From: Chamaea fasciata
Taxonomy: Eukaryota > Chordata > Aves > Passeriformes > Sylviidae
Length of the DNA stretch: 64,000 bases
Direction of reading: 5' to 3'
NCBI GenBank assembly: GCA_029207755.1
Contig: JARCOQ010000003.1
Location: forward strand, 87,749,994-87,813,993
The notes under the pieces are model-generated. The model was given only the letters and a program-made list of their open reading frames with translations. It was not told the origin of the DNA and made no database searches. Shown in pieces: positions 48,584-60,240 of the stretch (positions within the stretch are counted from its first letter, which is position 1; every line of letters begins with the position of its first letter). Both the position numbers and the translations under genes were made by a program.

Positions 48584-51500
48584 TGTAAATTAAACATATT
48601 AATTAAAGGAGTTAAAATGGAACCTTTGAGAAGTGTCATTTGCTGTATTGGAGCATTTTTTCCAAATACAGCAAAACCTCTTAGCTAGATAAAACTTACT
48701 GAAATTTTCCCTCTTGACTGTGTTTGAAGAGTTACTGCTCTTTAGAGGTAGTATTAAAAGTAATTTTTTATTTTGTACCTGGCTGTGATTCTCTTCCTTT
48801 GAGCATCAGCTGAAGGAAATACTTTCTTTTTCAAAATCCACAAATAATTTCTTTACCATCATCTGCTGTGTTTACTAATTCTGAATTCATGGCAGCCTTT
48901 GGCAGAAAAGGTAATTTTGATCTCTCCAGAACCTTTTCAAAATAGAAAAATTTCGCATGAAATTCTCTGTAAAAGCATTTATAGATTTCATTTATAGATT
49001 GAAGAACTACATTTTCGGAAAGAAAAATTAAATAATGCCAGTTTGTACTGCACAAAAATCATGAAAATGAATCTTACTAAGAAGCCATTTAGAAAAATCA
49101 TAGATGTGGGTTTGTGCATGTATTTATTTCAACAGAAAAATCCTTTGAACTTGTTGAATGCAGCAAAAATTGCATGAACAACAAACTCCTTCTGGGAAAA
49201 TAGAGAGAAGGGGCAATAGAGAAAAGCAAGCTCTGTTCATGACACAAGGCATCGAAACTTCAGGGAAGGAACAGAGAACATAGGTCTATATCCATGTGAA
49301 TAGAAACAGAGATGCTGGAAGCCATCTGATTCTGTTCAGATTAGAACAGTTTTGACTATCTTTCTTTTTATCTTTTGACTATCAATCTTTCTGAAAACAA
49401 AAATTGATAATCACAGTATTAAGAGTTGGAATATGTTGATGAAAAATCCTACAATAAATAAATACAGGTTAAATTCCTCTTTGGATAAGAAAATCTACCC
49501 TCATTAGCCTGATAGGAGTTTCAAACTTATGTTCTTTAGTATTCAAGATTATGTGTAAAATCAGTTATTAATTTATGTACACACTTGGACTGATTTTTTT
49601 TTAATAGTGTTGTTACTTTTTGACAGAATAATAATCAGGCTCTGTAGTTTAAATTTACAGTCTACAGGTTAATTCAGATTTTATGTGGTGACCAAAAGAG
49701 AACATTTCAACATAGTTTCTGTGTTTTTACACATGATGAATTTACTAAATAATACAAATTTGCAAAAGAGATTTGTCACCTCTGATCCTGAATTATTCAA
49801 TAGATTATTTAATGCCTGTTACCATATATACTGAAGAAACTGAAATACAAGTCGCTGTCATGATCTTTAAACAGAGCCTTCTGTTCTGTTTTCCTTTTCT
49901 CTACTCCTCCATCCTAAACAAAGCAATCCCTGTGGGAGAAGAGTATTCAGGAGAGCAAGCTGGGATGTAAACTATGAGCTACTGAAAATGGTTCATTGTA
50001 TGTAGCACCATGATAGAAGGGAAGATATGAAGAGATAAAAATATAAAAATCTGTATAAATAGCAAGTTCTCTGCTTTATGCATCTGCATTAATATTGCTT
50101 CCTTTTTAACCTTTACTTGGTTTGCAGTTTTCCTGCTTCCTTTAGTAGAGAAGTATTTTTAAGGGATTCCCTCTTGTGAAATAGCAAGAATTATGTTATT
50201 CTTTTTTTAAATAGTTGTAAAAATTTGCATCTCTTTTATCGGCAAGCAAGCAGTTAAGTGTATGCAATTAGCCTTTAAGGGAACCATGGCAAGTACAATA
50301 CAACAACTTCAAAATGATTTTCAGAGTGTAATGTCATTACAGCTGTCCTCTGTATTATACCCGATATTCTGGCAGCCATTTCAGACAAGATTTAGGTGGT
50401 GCAGCTTTATGTAGGTTTTTGTTGCTTGGGTTTTTTTAGGGAAGAGACACACTTTTAATCAGATTGTACTGGACAATCCATAAGTCCTCTGAGAATCTTC
50501 TGCATGACTGCATTTTGAAATCCTAATTATAGAAACTCATATATATTGAAGAGGAGACAACTGTACAACTTGAAAAAGAAAATCTTACGTTGGAACACTT
50601 ACTTGCCATTTTCTTACATCTAAATATGGAGCATCATTTTAACTGAAATATTTTACCTAAAGTGTTGAGATGACACAGTCATTTGTGCACCAATGAACAC
50701 CACTGAGTTTGTTACCCACCTTCATTGCACTGAGCCACTTATTGACCCTGCATTTTATCCTCTTTGAAAGAAAATTGTGAAGATCTCAGTTTTGACATAG
50801 ATTAATAAATAGTGCAATGGACAACTGGCTTAGGTATTCCACTACTTAATGGAAAGCATAAGCAAAAGAATGAAATAATTTCTTTCACCTTCATTCCGCA
50901 CTGGAATCATTCAGGCTGTCTGTACCACATCTCTGCTTACCTTTACACAATGGATTTCTCTTACTTTTTGCTGCCATCTAGTGCATTTTGTAGCCTATAG
51001 CCAAGTTAAACTGGAAATGCTTGTAAAAGGGGACACACCTTTCAAAGTGTTGAGATTTATCATGAAAAATGGAGAAAAAACAACATATATATTTCCTTAC
51101 TGTAAAGACTTTTTCTCTGTGTAACATATCTCTTTCTGTGTGCTGAAGAATCCTCTGGGCATTTTTCAGTTCTTTTGACCCTGTACCATTTGCCTTATCT
51201 AAAGAATTTCTTTCAGCTCTTTGCAGCTTAGATTAATCTGTGATCTCTGCAATCTTTCAGGTTTAGGTATACATTTTTGACTATTCTTTAAATCTTCCTG
51301 TAGAATATAAAATAATAAAACTTGAACTGTTTGATAAACAAAAAATCCTAGGAAAATGAAACATTCTGAAATTACAAGCATTAAGTTAAACAGCTGGGTG
51401 TTCGAGATTCTGAAAAAACATATCTTGCTTGGCATTTGTTTGCAAGTCACAGCAAGTCTGAACATTTGATTATGAATGCCAGTTAGCCAACTGACAAGTA

Positions 51501-51783
51501 AGCATTTTCACCATTGAAAATGCTCAAAAAGCAGAGAACATCCTTCACTGTCCATTTAGCCTGATCTGTTATTTCACCTGTGTAAGCAACTTCCATTTGA
51601 CTGACTGCTGCAATTATTAATAACTAAAATCTTTCTTGAAATTAAAGTGCTTGTCTGTCGGGTTGCCAGCATTCTTGATTTTCCCTTATAGCTATCTTAA
51701 GAAGGAGAGAAATGAGCAATAAAATATACTCTGAAATTATAATTTGCATTGTATCACATTATTAGCTAAGGTACTCCTGATAC
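48584..51783. other. EYS intron, nothing recognised
   Basis: AT-rich DNA with scattered frames of 60-88 codons and no motif. Confidence 0.5.
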
Positions 51784-51942
51784 ACGTTGCCCAGGGAGGC
51801 TTAGATGTCCTCCTTCCCTGGACATTACACTAAAGCCTTCTGGACACAGTCCTGGGGAAATGGCTGTAGGTGACCCTGAGCAGAGGGGTTGGACCTGCTG
51901 ACCTCTGGAGGTTCCTTCCAACCTCAACCATTCTCCAATTGT
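51784..51942 (+). mobile_element. CR1 LINE, short 3' end fragment
   Basis: Text runs 'gttgcccagggaggcttag', 'ggtgaccctgagcagagggg', 'ttggacctgctgacctctgg' and 'aggttccttccaacctcaac'. This is the last 160 bases of an avian CR1 of the 'ccttccaacctcaaccattct' subfamily type. It is heavily 5' truncated. Confidence 0.9.
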
Positions 51943-54900
51943 CCCATCTTTGAACAATGAAATCTGCTTCTGGTGCAATATTGGTTCCTCTATTTTTTAA
52001 GGAATCTGAATCTGACAGCTGCTTTTGTTAAGTGTATTATTCTGGTTTAGTGGCAGTCGAATCACTTTAAACATTTGATAATGGCTGGTACTTGTATTAA
52101 AGAATTTCATAAAGGTGCCTTTTTCATACTTAGAAAAATAATCTTTCTGGAGATAAGCTTAGTATGGCTTAGTTACAAATGCCTGTGGATAATTCAGAAA
52201 AGTAACAAGTGTGGGGCAAAGGAAAACAGGATGAAGAAAGTTGATTTTAATCTTGTTTGTTTGATATTGCCTGACTACTCCAGGAGTTAACAGGAAAGGG
52301 TGTTCCTTACTGGAAACTGTGCAAACACTGATGTCAGTAATATCTTTATAATGACTGAAAAAACAGACTCCTAGACTTGCAGAGAGGCTCTAATTTCTAC
52401 AAACACAGCTTTTGACATCTAAGGGTGTCCAAAGGATGATAAAACTACATATGAGAATAGCACCACCCCTAAGTCTTTCCCTTGGTTTTGTAAGGTCTGA
52501 AATAGCATTCAGTAAGATAAACATGGTGGTTACTCCAGCTTTTTCTGGGTGTTTGCAAATGAAGAAAAGAAATTTGAGAAGTGGGGCAACAGGAAGTCCT
52601 TTATTCTTTAACAGCTTCCTATAATGTATTATACAGATTGGTAGGAAAAACATAATACTAGTATGCTGCAAAATTATACTTCTTTTCATTAAGATCAGAG
52701 AAGAAGGGTGAAGTAGCACAGTGTAGAAGAGAACATCTGAGACACTAAGATGAAGAAAAAATGGACAATTTAAAATACAAAAGTGGCATAATTTTAACAT
52801 CTCATGCATTATTAAATAGCCTATGATTTTGGTGTTACATTATGCCTCTGCTATTTTAGGAATTACATAAAAAGCTGTGCAGTATTATTTCAATAAAGCT
52901 TTTATGTAACTGAATAAAATTGCAGTAGATTACTGCCAATGTACAGAGCCTTATTACAGTGAAGTACATTAAGATAATGCCAAACCAAGGGCATCATAAT
53001 ATATGTAATAAATTCTGTGTAGTAGTTTTGCCTTATCATATTAGCATAAGACCATTTTTTTTTATTTAGACGACCACGGAGTTTACTTTACAGACAGTTG
53101 CAGAATCATAAACATTGTAAATTGTCCTAGCATTATCCTGAAACCTGACTGATGAAGGTTCTCAATTGAGCTGCCTTGTACTTTGGCCTACTGCTGTGGA
53201 TATCAAAGTCAGAAGCCGTCAGTTACACTCTAATAACAAATTGCAAAAGCACAAAGCATTTGTAACATGCTGGGCAGACTTTCAGTTGCTAAATCTGTTC
53301 ATCCCACGTTTGTATCTGCAGTGAAATTACCAGACCTCTTTAACTTTTCAAGCATTTAGGCATCAGGAATTAATGTTGCAGGTCATGGTCTAGAGGAACA
53401 AATCCTTTTGGAATGTTGAGGAGATGTAAAAAAAATGCTCAGCACTATGAACTGTATTAAGGAATGTGTAGGTGAGGTATGTCATTCTGTGCTTACACAC
53501 AGATTTGAGAAGTGGGCCAGCAGTGAGATATGAATCCCTGCATCTTTGCAGCCTACAGAGAAAGAAGCACATGACCTGTAAAAGCTACCAAGCTATGACA
53601 TATTCAGGCTTCCTGTTTATGTCACTGAGATCCCCATAATTGAACAACTGCTCAAATAGATCCATTACCATGGTGTTCAGACATTCTATTGCCAAATCTG
53701 AATCTTTCTGTGTGTTAAATTTCTGTTATAAAAGGACCCAATCTTCAATGGTTTCACAAGGCACTGTCTGAGTGATTATTAACTTATAATGTTAACACAC
53801 TTTCATGGACACATCACTTCAGATTCAGTGGGAAAGTGCTGTGTTGCTTTGTTTGGGGGTTTTTTTGTTGGGTTTTTTTTCAGTCTGTAAAATAAGAAAA
53901 AAATGAAGGCATAAAGATAATATTCAACAATTTTAAGAGGCTGTTACAAGTCAGATTTTCACACATGGCATCCCACAGTTTTCTCAGAAGGAATTAAATG
54001 GGCATGGTACTAATAGTCTTCATGTGGACTCAACATAAAAACTGGAGAGAAGTAGATAGAAGTCTGACATTTCCACACAAACTGCAATGATTTTAATTGA
54101 CTTTACAGTCTTTCACATCTAATTTTATATCAGATTTGAGAATCCAAAAACAGACTTGTTAAACCAATTTCTTCCAGCAGCATTTTTGCTTTGAATTTCC
54201 CCAGCTAAGACTTTTGAAAGATGAATTCTGGTATCTTTTCAGGGGGTGACCATTTTTATTCCACTGGCTGGGTGTCAATCTTAATTTGCAAGTTATTTTC
54301 ATAGAGGTTAAGCAATCATCTGCATCAGGATTTATGGAATTTTTCAAACTACCCTTGTGGGTTGTTGGGTTTTTTAAAATTACTGACAGCTATTCAAAAA
54401 GCAGTGGAAGAGAATTTTTTCCTAAGATGTTGCATCCAGTATGTCATCATGTATAGCCTTATGTTCATCTGCTTGGGTTTTTGATAAGCTTGCATGTCTG
54501 CTTGTAATATTGATATCTGTCGACTACTTATTGTCCTTTTTGTCCTTTCTGATCTGACCTAGATATCAGCAGTGGCATGAAGTTAAAATTCCCAGGCTAT
54601 CGGGGAGTTTCATTTGATATTTTGTAAGCAGGACTATCTTATTCTATATAAGATTTTTTTAAAAAAAAATTTCTCATAATAAGTCCAGTTTCTATTCTTT
54701 TATGGGGAAAAAAATTATGTTTCTTCTGAAACAAGAGTTTATTGTGGCAAAACAAGTAGAAACACCAAAGCTAGAAAAGCTTATGCATGAACTTCAATGA
54801 AGGGAATACAGTTTTAATGAAAAGTTTTCTGGGAATGTGGGAACCTACTTAGAACTCAGGTAGGCTTTTAGAGAATGTTCTGAAGCCATTATCACACCAG

Positions 54901-56509
54901 TAGTGTTTGGCTAGTTTGGCTGGCATTTAGGTCATTTTCAGCAATCTAATGAAAGGAAATCACGCATACATTTGCATGAAAATACCTTTAATTAGTTTCC
55001 CATACAAAACTTTAGGAATGCTACAATATTACTGGTTTTGCTTCTGAAAGCTTGCATTTATGAGACTGGCTTCAAACACAAATACAAAAGTAATCATAGT
55101 AATTTTCTTAATTCAGAATAAAAAGGGTAATTTTGCATTCAGCTATTTTCAGCTTTTCATTCCAAACAGAAATCTTTCCCTGTTGAAAGACAATAAAATA
55201 CTGTTTCTCTCCAGTCAGTACACTAAGATTCTGAAACTAAGGCCAAGAAGTAAATGTTGCTAAATGGAAGAAGAAATATTTGTTCATTCTACTGAATCAC
55301 TAGTGTTGGATGGTCTGTGAGCAAACAACAGAAGTTGTTAAAATGATTTTTTTTTTTAAATATGCAGTAAAGGCTCATCTGGATCACAGTTCCACAGTGC
55401 TTCATGCTGATCTTCTTAATGCACCCAGAAAAACAAAATTATACTAGTTTCACAGATGAAGAGCCTTAACATTGAGAAAAGCCCTGTCTTTTCCTTAGGT
55501 GAAAAATCATTCAGATTCAAAGTTGTGTTCAGCCTCTAACTTGAATTCCTTTACTACCAAAAATCTTCATATGGTGTTTTCTTAACTCAAGCTGGCAGTG
55601 ATAGCAGAGGGATCTCATCAGGTTGCTCTGCAGGTGGCATGTTGTAGTGAAGCTGTTGCTGTCTTAAGTATTCTCTTTTGTGAAAACATCTAAGAGATTT
55701 GCCCAAGGTCTGAAAATCTGGGCAAGAGCAAGTATGTTTTCCCATACAGCTTGTAGCACATTCTAATCCTACTTTATTTTCTGCATCAATACAGGAAGAC
55801 TTATGAGACACTGAACATTAATGAGCCACAGAAGCACTTATTCAAAAGGCAGATGACCAGCAGACATCCAATTTTTGGTAGTTTTCATTCTTTCCTTTCT
55901 TAGCAGTTTTAAAAAGTAAATTTCATTGACAACTGCCCACCATAAGAAATGACACATATCACAGTCATCAGAACAAGATACTCTTCTGCCTATAGAAAAA
56001 TTTTAACAATGAATGTATTGCTACTGACATTTTGAGACTAGACTGCAAAAATTCTTTCTTAGATACTATCAATTTTGTCTACCTTGGCAGCTCTATTAGC
56101 TGATTTCTGGAAAAGAATGACATGATAGATGGAAATGTACATATATAAAATTCCAGCTGAGTGTCATGTTTTCTTATTATCATTTTCAAGCTTAACTGAT
56201 AATAATGTCTTCCTTAATATTCCAGAAATGGCTAGTGACCCTTTACAAATAGGGTATGTTTGTAACCTCATCATCTCTATACAGCAGCTCTTTGAGATAA
56301 ATTGCTTTAATCTGTCTTGAATGGAAACACAATCAGAAACAGACCTAATATTATTTTATTCACTGTTCACTTCAAAGCATCTTAGATTATACATGGCAAC
56401 TTTGTAAATCAGGCAGGGTATGACATAATAAGCAAGACTTAATTTTCACTGCTTTTACCATACAGAAAGTGGCCTTTTCTTAACTTGATTTAATTCATTA
56501 TTGGGTCAC
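51943..56509. other. EYS intron, nothing recognised
   Basis: About 4.6 kb of AT-rich DNA with short T or A runs (53,860-53,880, 54,655-54,669, 55,348-55,358). A minus frame of 139 codons at 52,390-52,809 is rich in hydrophobic residues. It shows no family motif and is treated as chance. Confidence 0.5.
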
Positions 56510-56755
56510 TGGGCCATGAGTTGGTGGTCGTGACCTCCCCTCTATGGAATTACCTTGTAACCAATCAGAGATGATTCAGTACAGTTCCTGAGCTTACTTT
56601 CCTTGTGCCCTCTAAATTCTGCATTCTTTGTGTCCGCTATCAGTAATAAATTCTTCTCCCCCACCCCAACCTTGTCAACCTCTCCCTAGGTCTGAGAGAG
56701 CATAGAGATATTAGTAGCTTTATCTTATCTCTATCTTTATCTTATCAAGTTCCCA
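56510..56755 (+). mobile_element. Candidate retroviral 5' LTR (3' part) with primer-binding-site-like junction
   Basis: It carries a CCAATCAGAG box at 56,561, then 'ctgcattctttgtgtccgct' and AATAAA at 56,645-56,650 followed by 'ttcttctccc'. It ends in 'agttccca'. Three bases later TGGTGCC (56,759-56,765) begins a stretch resembling a tRNA primer-binding site, here decayed. Order and spacing fit U3-R-U5-PBS of an avian endogenous retrovirus on the plus strand. The 5' edge and the family are uncertain. Confidence 0.5.
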
Positions 56756-57659
56756 TTGTGGTGCCTTAACTTACAGTCCAAGTTGCAGGTATCCAGAGAG
56801 GAATATTCAAGGGGACTTCAGTGGTCACTGCTGGTCACAGGTGCCATCTGCCCCACCACTTGGGGTCATCTTTCTTTGACTGGTGATAGGCCTACAAGAA
56901 GTTGCACAGTTTGCCACAGTGGGAATTTTTGTCTGGATGTGTTACCCAGGATGTGCTAACCAGACCTTGCTTCTGCCAGGTCTGAAGTTAGCACTATCCT
57001 GTTGCTCCATTCTGTGCTTATCTCATGGCAAAGTCCTTCTGGGGTCTTAACAGTGTTTGAGAAAGGCACCTGTGATCCTTAAGTCCTTACAAAATTGCAA
57101 CTACACTACAACAGAGACATCACTTAACCCAGCATAAGCATGTGTCTAGACATTAATATTGCTTACTTGTTCTCCTTCATATTCAAGAATTTGAAGTATT
57201 AAAAAAAACCAAAAAAAACCTTATTCCACTTATGACGAAGAATTAGGACATGGCTCACTAGGTACAGAGGTTTGCTATCTTCCCTAAAGTTCATGGTAAG
57301 TAGGCCATCCTTACAATTTTTTCTGCTGCCCTTTGGTTCTTGGCCCTGCTCAAGGTCCACTATGACATTTTGCTGATATTATCCAATCCTTTACCTCTAA
57401 AGGCTGACCCATGGCTGTTGGAGTTTGACACTGACCAAATGCCAGTCATTCATGAAAGTTGTTTGCTCATCCTCTTCTGCTATAGTTGGGCAGAGGAAAG
57501 GGAAGAATATTAATGGAGGGCTCGTGAATTGAGATAAAAATTGGGAGAAGAGCACTCTAAGGGCAAAATAGGTTCAAATTTAAAGATACGAAGTAAATTC
57601 ATTATTAACAGAGTCCGAGGAGAATAATGATAAGTAAAATAAGCCTGTAAAACACCTTT
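56756..57659 (+). other. Possible retroviral leader remnant, then unique intron
   Basis: The first 300-400 bases after the candidate primer site are GC-richer than the intron average and could be the untranslated leader of the same element. No gag, pol or env text is recognisable. The remainder looks like ordinary intron. Confidence 0.35.
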
Positions 57660-58325
57660 CCACCACTACCACCGCTCCCCCCCCCGCCCCTCCCTCCTTC
57701 CTACTGACAACACAGGGAGACAGGCCATGGGGTTTTTGGTCAGTTTGTCACTTGAGATCTTCTTTTCTTCCATCAGGGAAAGAAGTTTTTCTCTGCTATG
57801 CCATGGGACCCCTCCCGTGGGAAAACAATCTCCTCAAAACTCCTGTGTGTGGGTCACTTTTCCACAGGGTGAAGCCTTTTATGGATAGGCTGGTCTAGTT
57901 TGGAAGTAAGGGCTCTTTTTCTCTATCTCTGAAAGCAGGGGCTCTTTCTATCTATTCGGGTCTCTCAGTTGATCACAGCTTTCTTCCTGCTCGGCATCCA
58001 CCGGCTCTAGCATGAGCACTTTTCCCATGGACTGTGAGTGGATCCCTGCATCCCCCATGGACTTCATGGATTACAGAGGGACAGTTTGTTTCACTATGGT
58101 CCTCACCAAGGCCTGCAGAGGAATCTCAGCTCTGATGCTTGGAGAACCTCCTCCCCTTATTTTCACACTGAACTTGATGCCTCCGTGTTTTTTTCCCTCC
58201 CATGTCCTCATTTCCTCCTCTTCTCTGACAGGAAGAAAAACTGCTGCCCGTAGGCACCATTGCCAACAAGTTTCACCAGCTCAAAAATTGCTTCAGGATG
58301 CCACAGCACCAAGAGATTGATCTTG
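57660..58325 (+). mobile_element. Avian LTR-retroelement-type repeat
   Basis: The text 'gcatccaccggctctagcatg', 'gtggatccctgcatccccc', 'atggacttcatggattacag', 'ctatggtcctcaccaaggcc', 'gcagaggaatctcagctctg' and 'ggagaacctcctcccc' follows a repeat found widely in bird genomes, which I associate with LTR retroelements. It is preceded by a C-rich run (57,675-57,695). A 102-codon plus frame (58,012-58,320) is part of the repeat, not a gene. Orientation and limits are approximate. Confidence 0.55.
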
Positions 58326-59733
58326 TCTAGGTTCTACATTGGGGATAATAAATACAATAAATAAATGTGTATGTAAAATGATTATAAATTAAATCATACT
58401 GAGGAGTAAAACACATTGAAAGAGGGGAAGATCATAACTGTCCAAATGGAAGGGTAGGCTCTCAACCAGCACCTACCCCCCAGGAAAGGGTCTGGAACAT
58501 TATAGGTTATAATATTCTCTGAAGCTATTTCTGAATAATCAATGAAGTGCACCAGCTCGGTGCTCAGTAACAATTATGAAAGTGAAGAGTAAATCCTTAG
58601 AAGGTGATGGGGAAAAAAGTCATGATACATAAATATTGATTGGTAAGGCTCCATTACTTCTCATTAATTTTATCATTTTTTTCTCAAAAAGGCTAGTGGT
58701 AAGGTTAAAGGAAAAGAAGAGAGAATGATGATGGCTGAAATGGAATCTTTTCCAGATTACTTTGAAGTTTTCTGGTGTGGGAAAGGGATGTTTGAACAGT
58801 GACATGTCTACAACATCAAGAAAGACATAAGAAACAAACATACATTAATTATTTGTCTTCTAATGGAAAAACTTGCATACATCATGTAAAAAAGGAGACA
58901 AAAATCCAAAGAGAACAGAGGTAGATTATAAGAAATATTTCATGCATAAGCAGGGCAATAATGCAACACAATGTAGATGTTCAAAGTTGACATAGGTTTA
59001 TAAAGTGATCAGACATGTTCACATAGGGGAAAAAAAAATCTGTTAAGGACTGTGAAACACCTCTGTCTCAAGATGTCCTTTGCTGCAGGTCATGAGATGA
59101 TGAGTGTCAATGTCGCATTGAAACTACCCTTTTTTGTGAGATGTCCACTGTCAGAGACAGGACAATGGTATCCCTTTATCGCATGCAGCATGCCTCCCCT
59201 TGTGGTTCTTTTTGTTCCTGGATTTCAAGGACTACGACAGGAAAAACAAAAAAAGTCCCCACATATTTCCAGCCCAGGAAGGCTGCTCAGACGCCCTCAG
59301 TGTCACTTCCAAGGACATACTCACAGCTCCTGGGATTTGTACAGATTCACGGGGAGTGGATTTTCTGCATTTGCCATCACAGAATCTGGGCAAGGAGTCT
59401 GCTGTGGACCAGCAGGAACAAATTCAAAGTCGAGTATGAAAGCCTTTAGGGATATGCAGCATTTCTACTCTCTATTTCTCGATTAAATGCCTTGCAGCCT
59501 GGTTGTCACACAAATCTTGACCTGCTAGTGAACTCACCCTGATGAATGTCTGTTGTTATCAAAACGCAGAATTGCTGGAAGTTAATGTCCCTTGCAAAGT
59601 CCAGATTTTCCAGTCTTTGGGCCAGATCATTTGTCCTTGAGTAGCTAGCCAAATGCAAAGTTCTGGAGAGTGCCTGTTTGCCTTTCTTGACATGGCAGAT
59701 CCCAGACACATTTGGAATTTGTCGCTTACTCAG
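58326..59733. other. Intron; 59,040-59,490 unexplained multi-frame region
   Basis: AT-rich to about 59,040. Then comes a more balanced stretch in which three plus-strand frames (144, 102 and 79 codons) are open together and end within 50 bases of one another (59,439-59,486). A minus frame of 85 codons follows at 59,506-59,763. No domain is recognised. It adjoins the U5 end of the next LTR, so it could be degraded retroviral internal sequence. Confidence 0.4.
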
Positions 59734-60240
59734 TGGGGTGGGTTCAGCCTGGCCAGCAGGCAACCCCCGGCCCAGTTACTCACTTACCTCCAGAAGGATG
59801 GGGGTAAATGGAAAGACAAAAACAAAAACAAGAAAAAAACTGGTGTGTTGAAATAAAGACAGTTTAATAAATGAAGAGAATCAAAGGAAAAAAACAAATT
59901 ATGCAAAAGCAGTCATTTGTCCCCAGCAGACCAATGCCCAGCCAGTTTCCAAGCAACAGCTAATTTGGAAAGATGACTCCCAGGTTCACTGCTGAGCACA
60001 GTCCTTTAGATTATGGGATATTCCTTTGGTCGGTTCAGGTCAGCTGTGCTGATGGAGTCCCTTCCCAACTTCTTGCCCACTCCCAGCCTGCTCAGAGTGA
60101 GAAAACATAAAACCTTATGCTGAGTAAGCACTGCTTGCAGCAGATAAACATTGACACTTTAACACTATTTCAGTCTCAAATCCACAATATAGCGCCACAC
60201 CTTCTGCTTTGCAGAAAATTAACTCTTTCCAATACAGCTA
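59734..60240 (-). mobile_element. Avian endogenous retrovirus LTR, near full length
   Basis: On the minus strand it runs from about 'ggaaagagttaattttctgc' through 'gtgttaaagtgtcaatg', 'gagcaggctgggagtggg', 'caagaagttgggaaggg', 'cagctgacctgaaccgacc', 'aaaggaatatcccata', 'actggctgggcattggtc' and the polyadenylation signal in CATTTATTAAACTGTCTTTA (plus 59,852-59,872). It ends near 'ggctgaacccacccca'. This is the U3-R-U5 order of an LTR family common in birds and shared with 24,932-25,275. No target-site duplication is clear and no viral genes are attached; it looks like a decayed solo LTR. Confidence 0.82.

Noticed and set aside
48389..48688. 99-codon glycine/phenylalanine-rich frame
   Set aside because: It is produced by the TTGGGGTTTTT repeat and T runs, not by coding selection.
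52390..52809. Minus-strand 139-codon frame rich in hydrophobic residues, possible membrane protein
   Set aside because: Hydrophobic runs follow from AT-rich composition on this strand. There is no family motif, no start context and an overlapping plus frame. Length is near what chance gives over the window.
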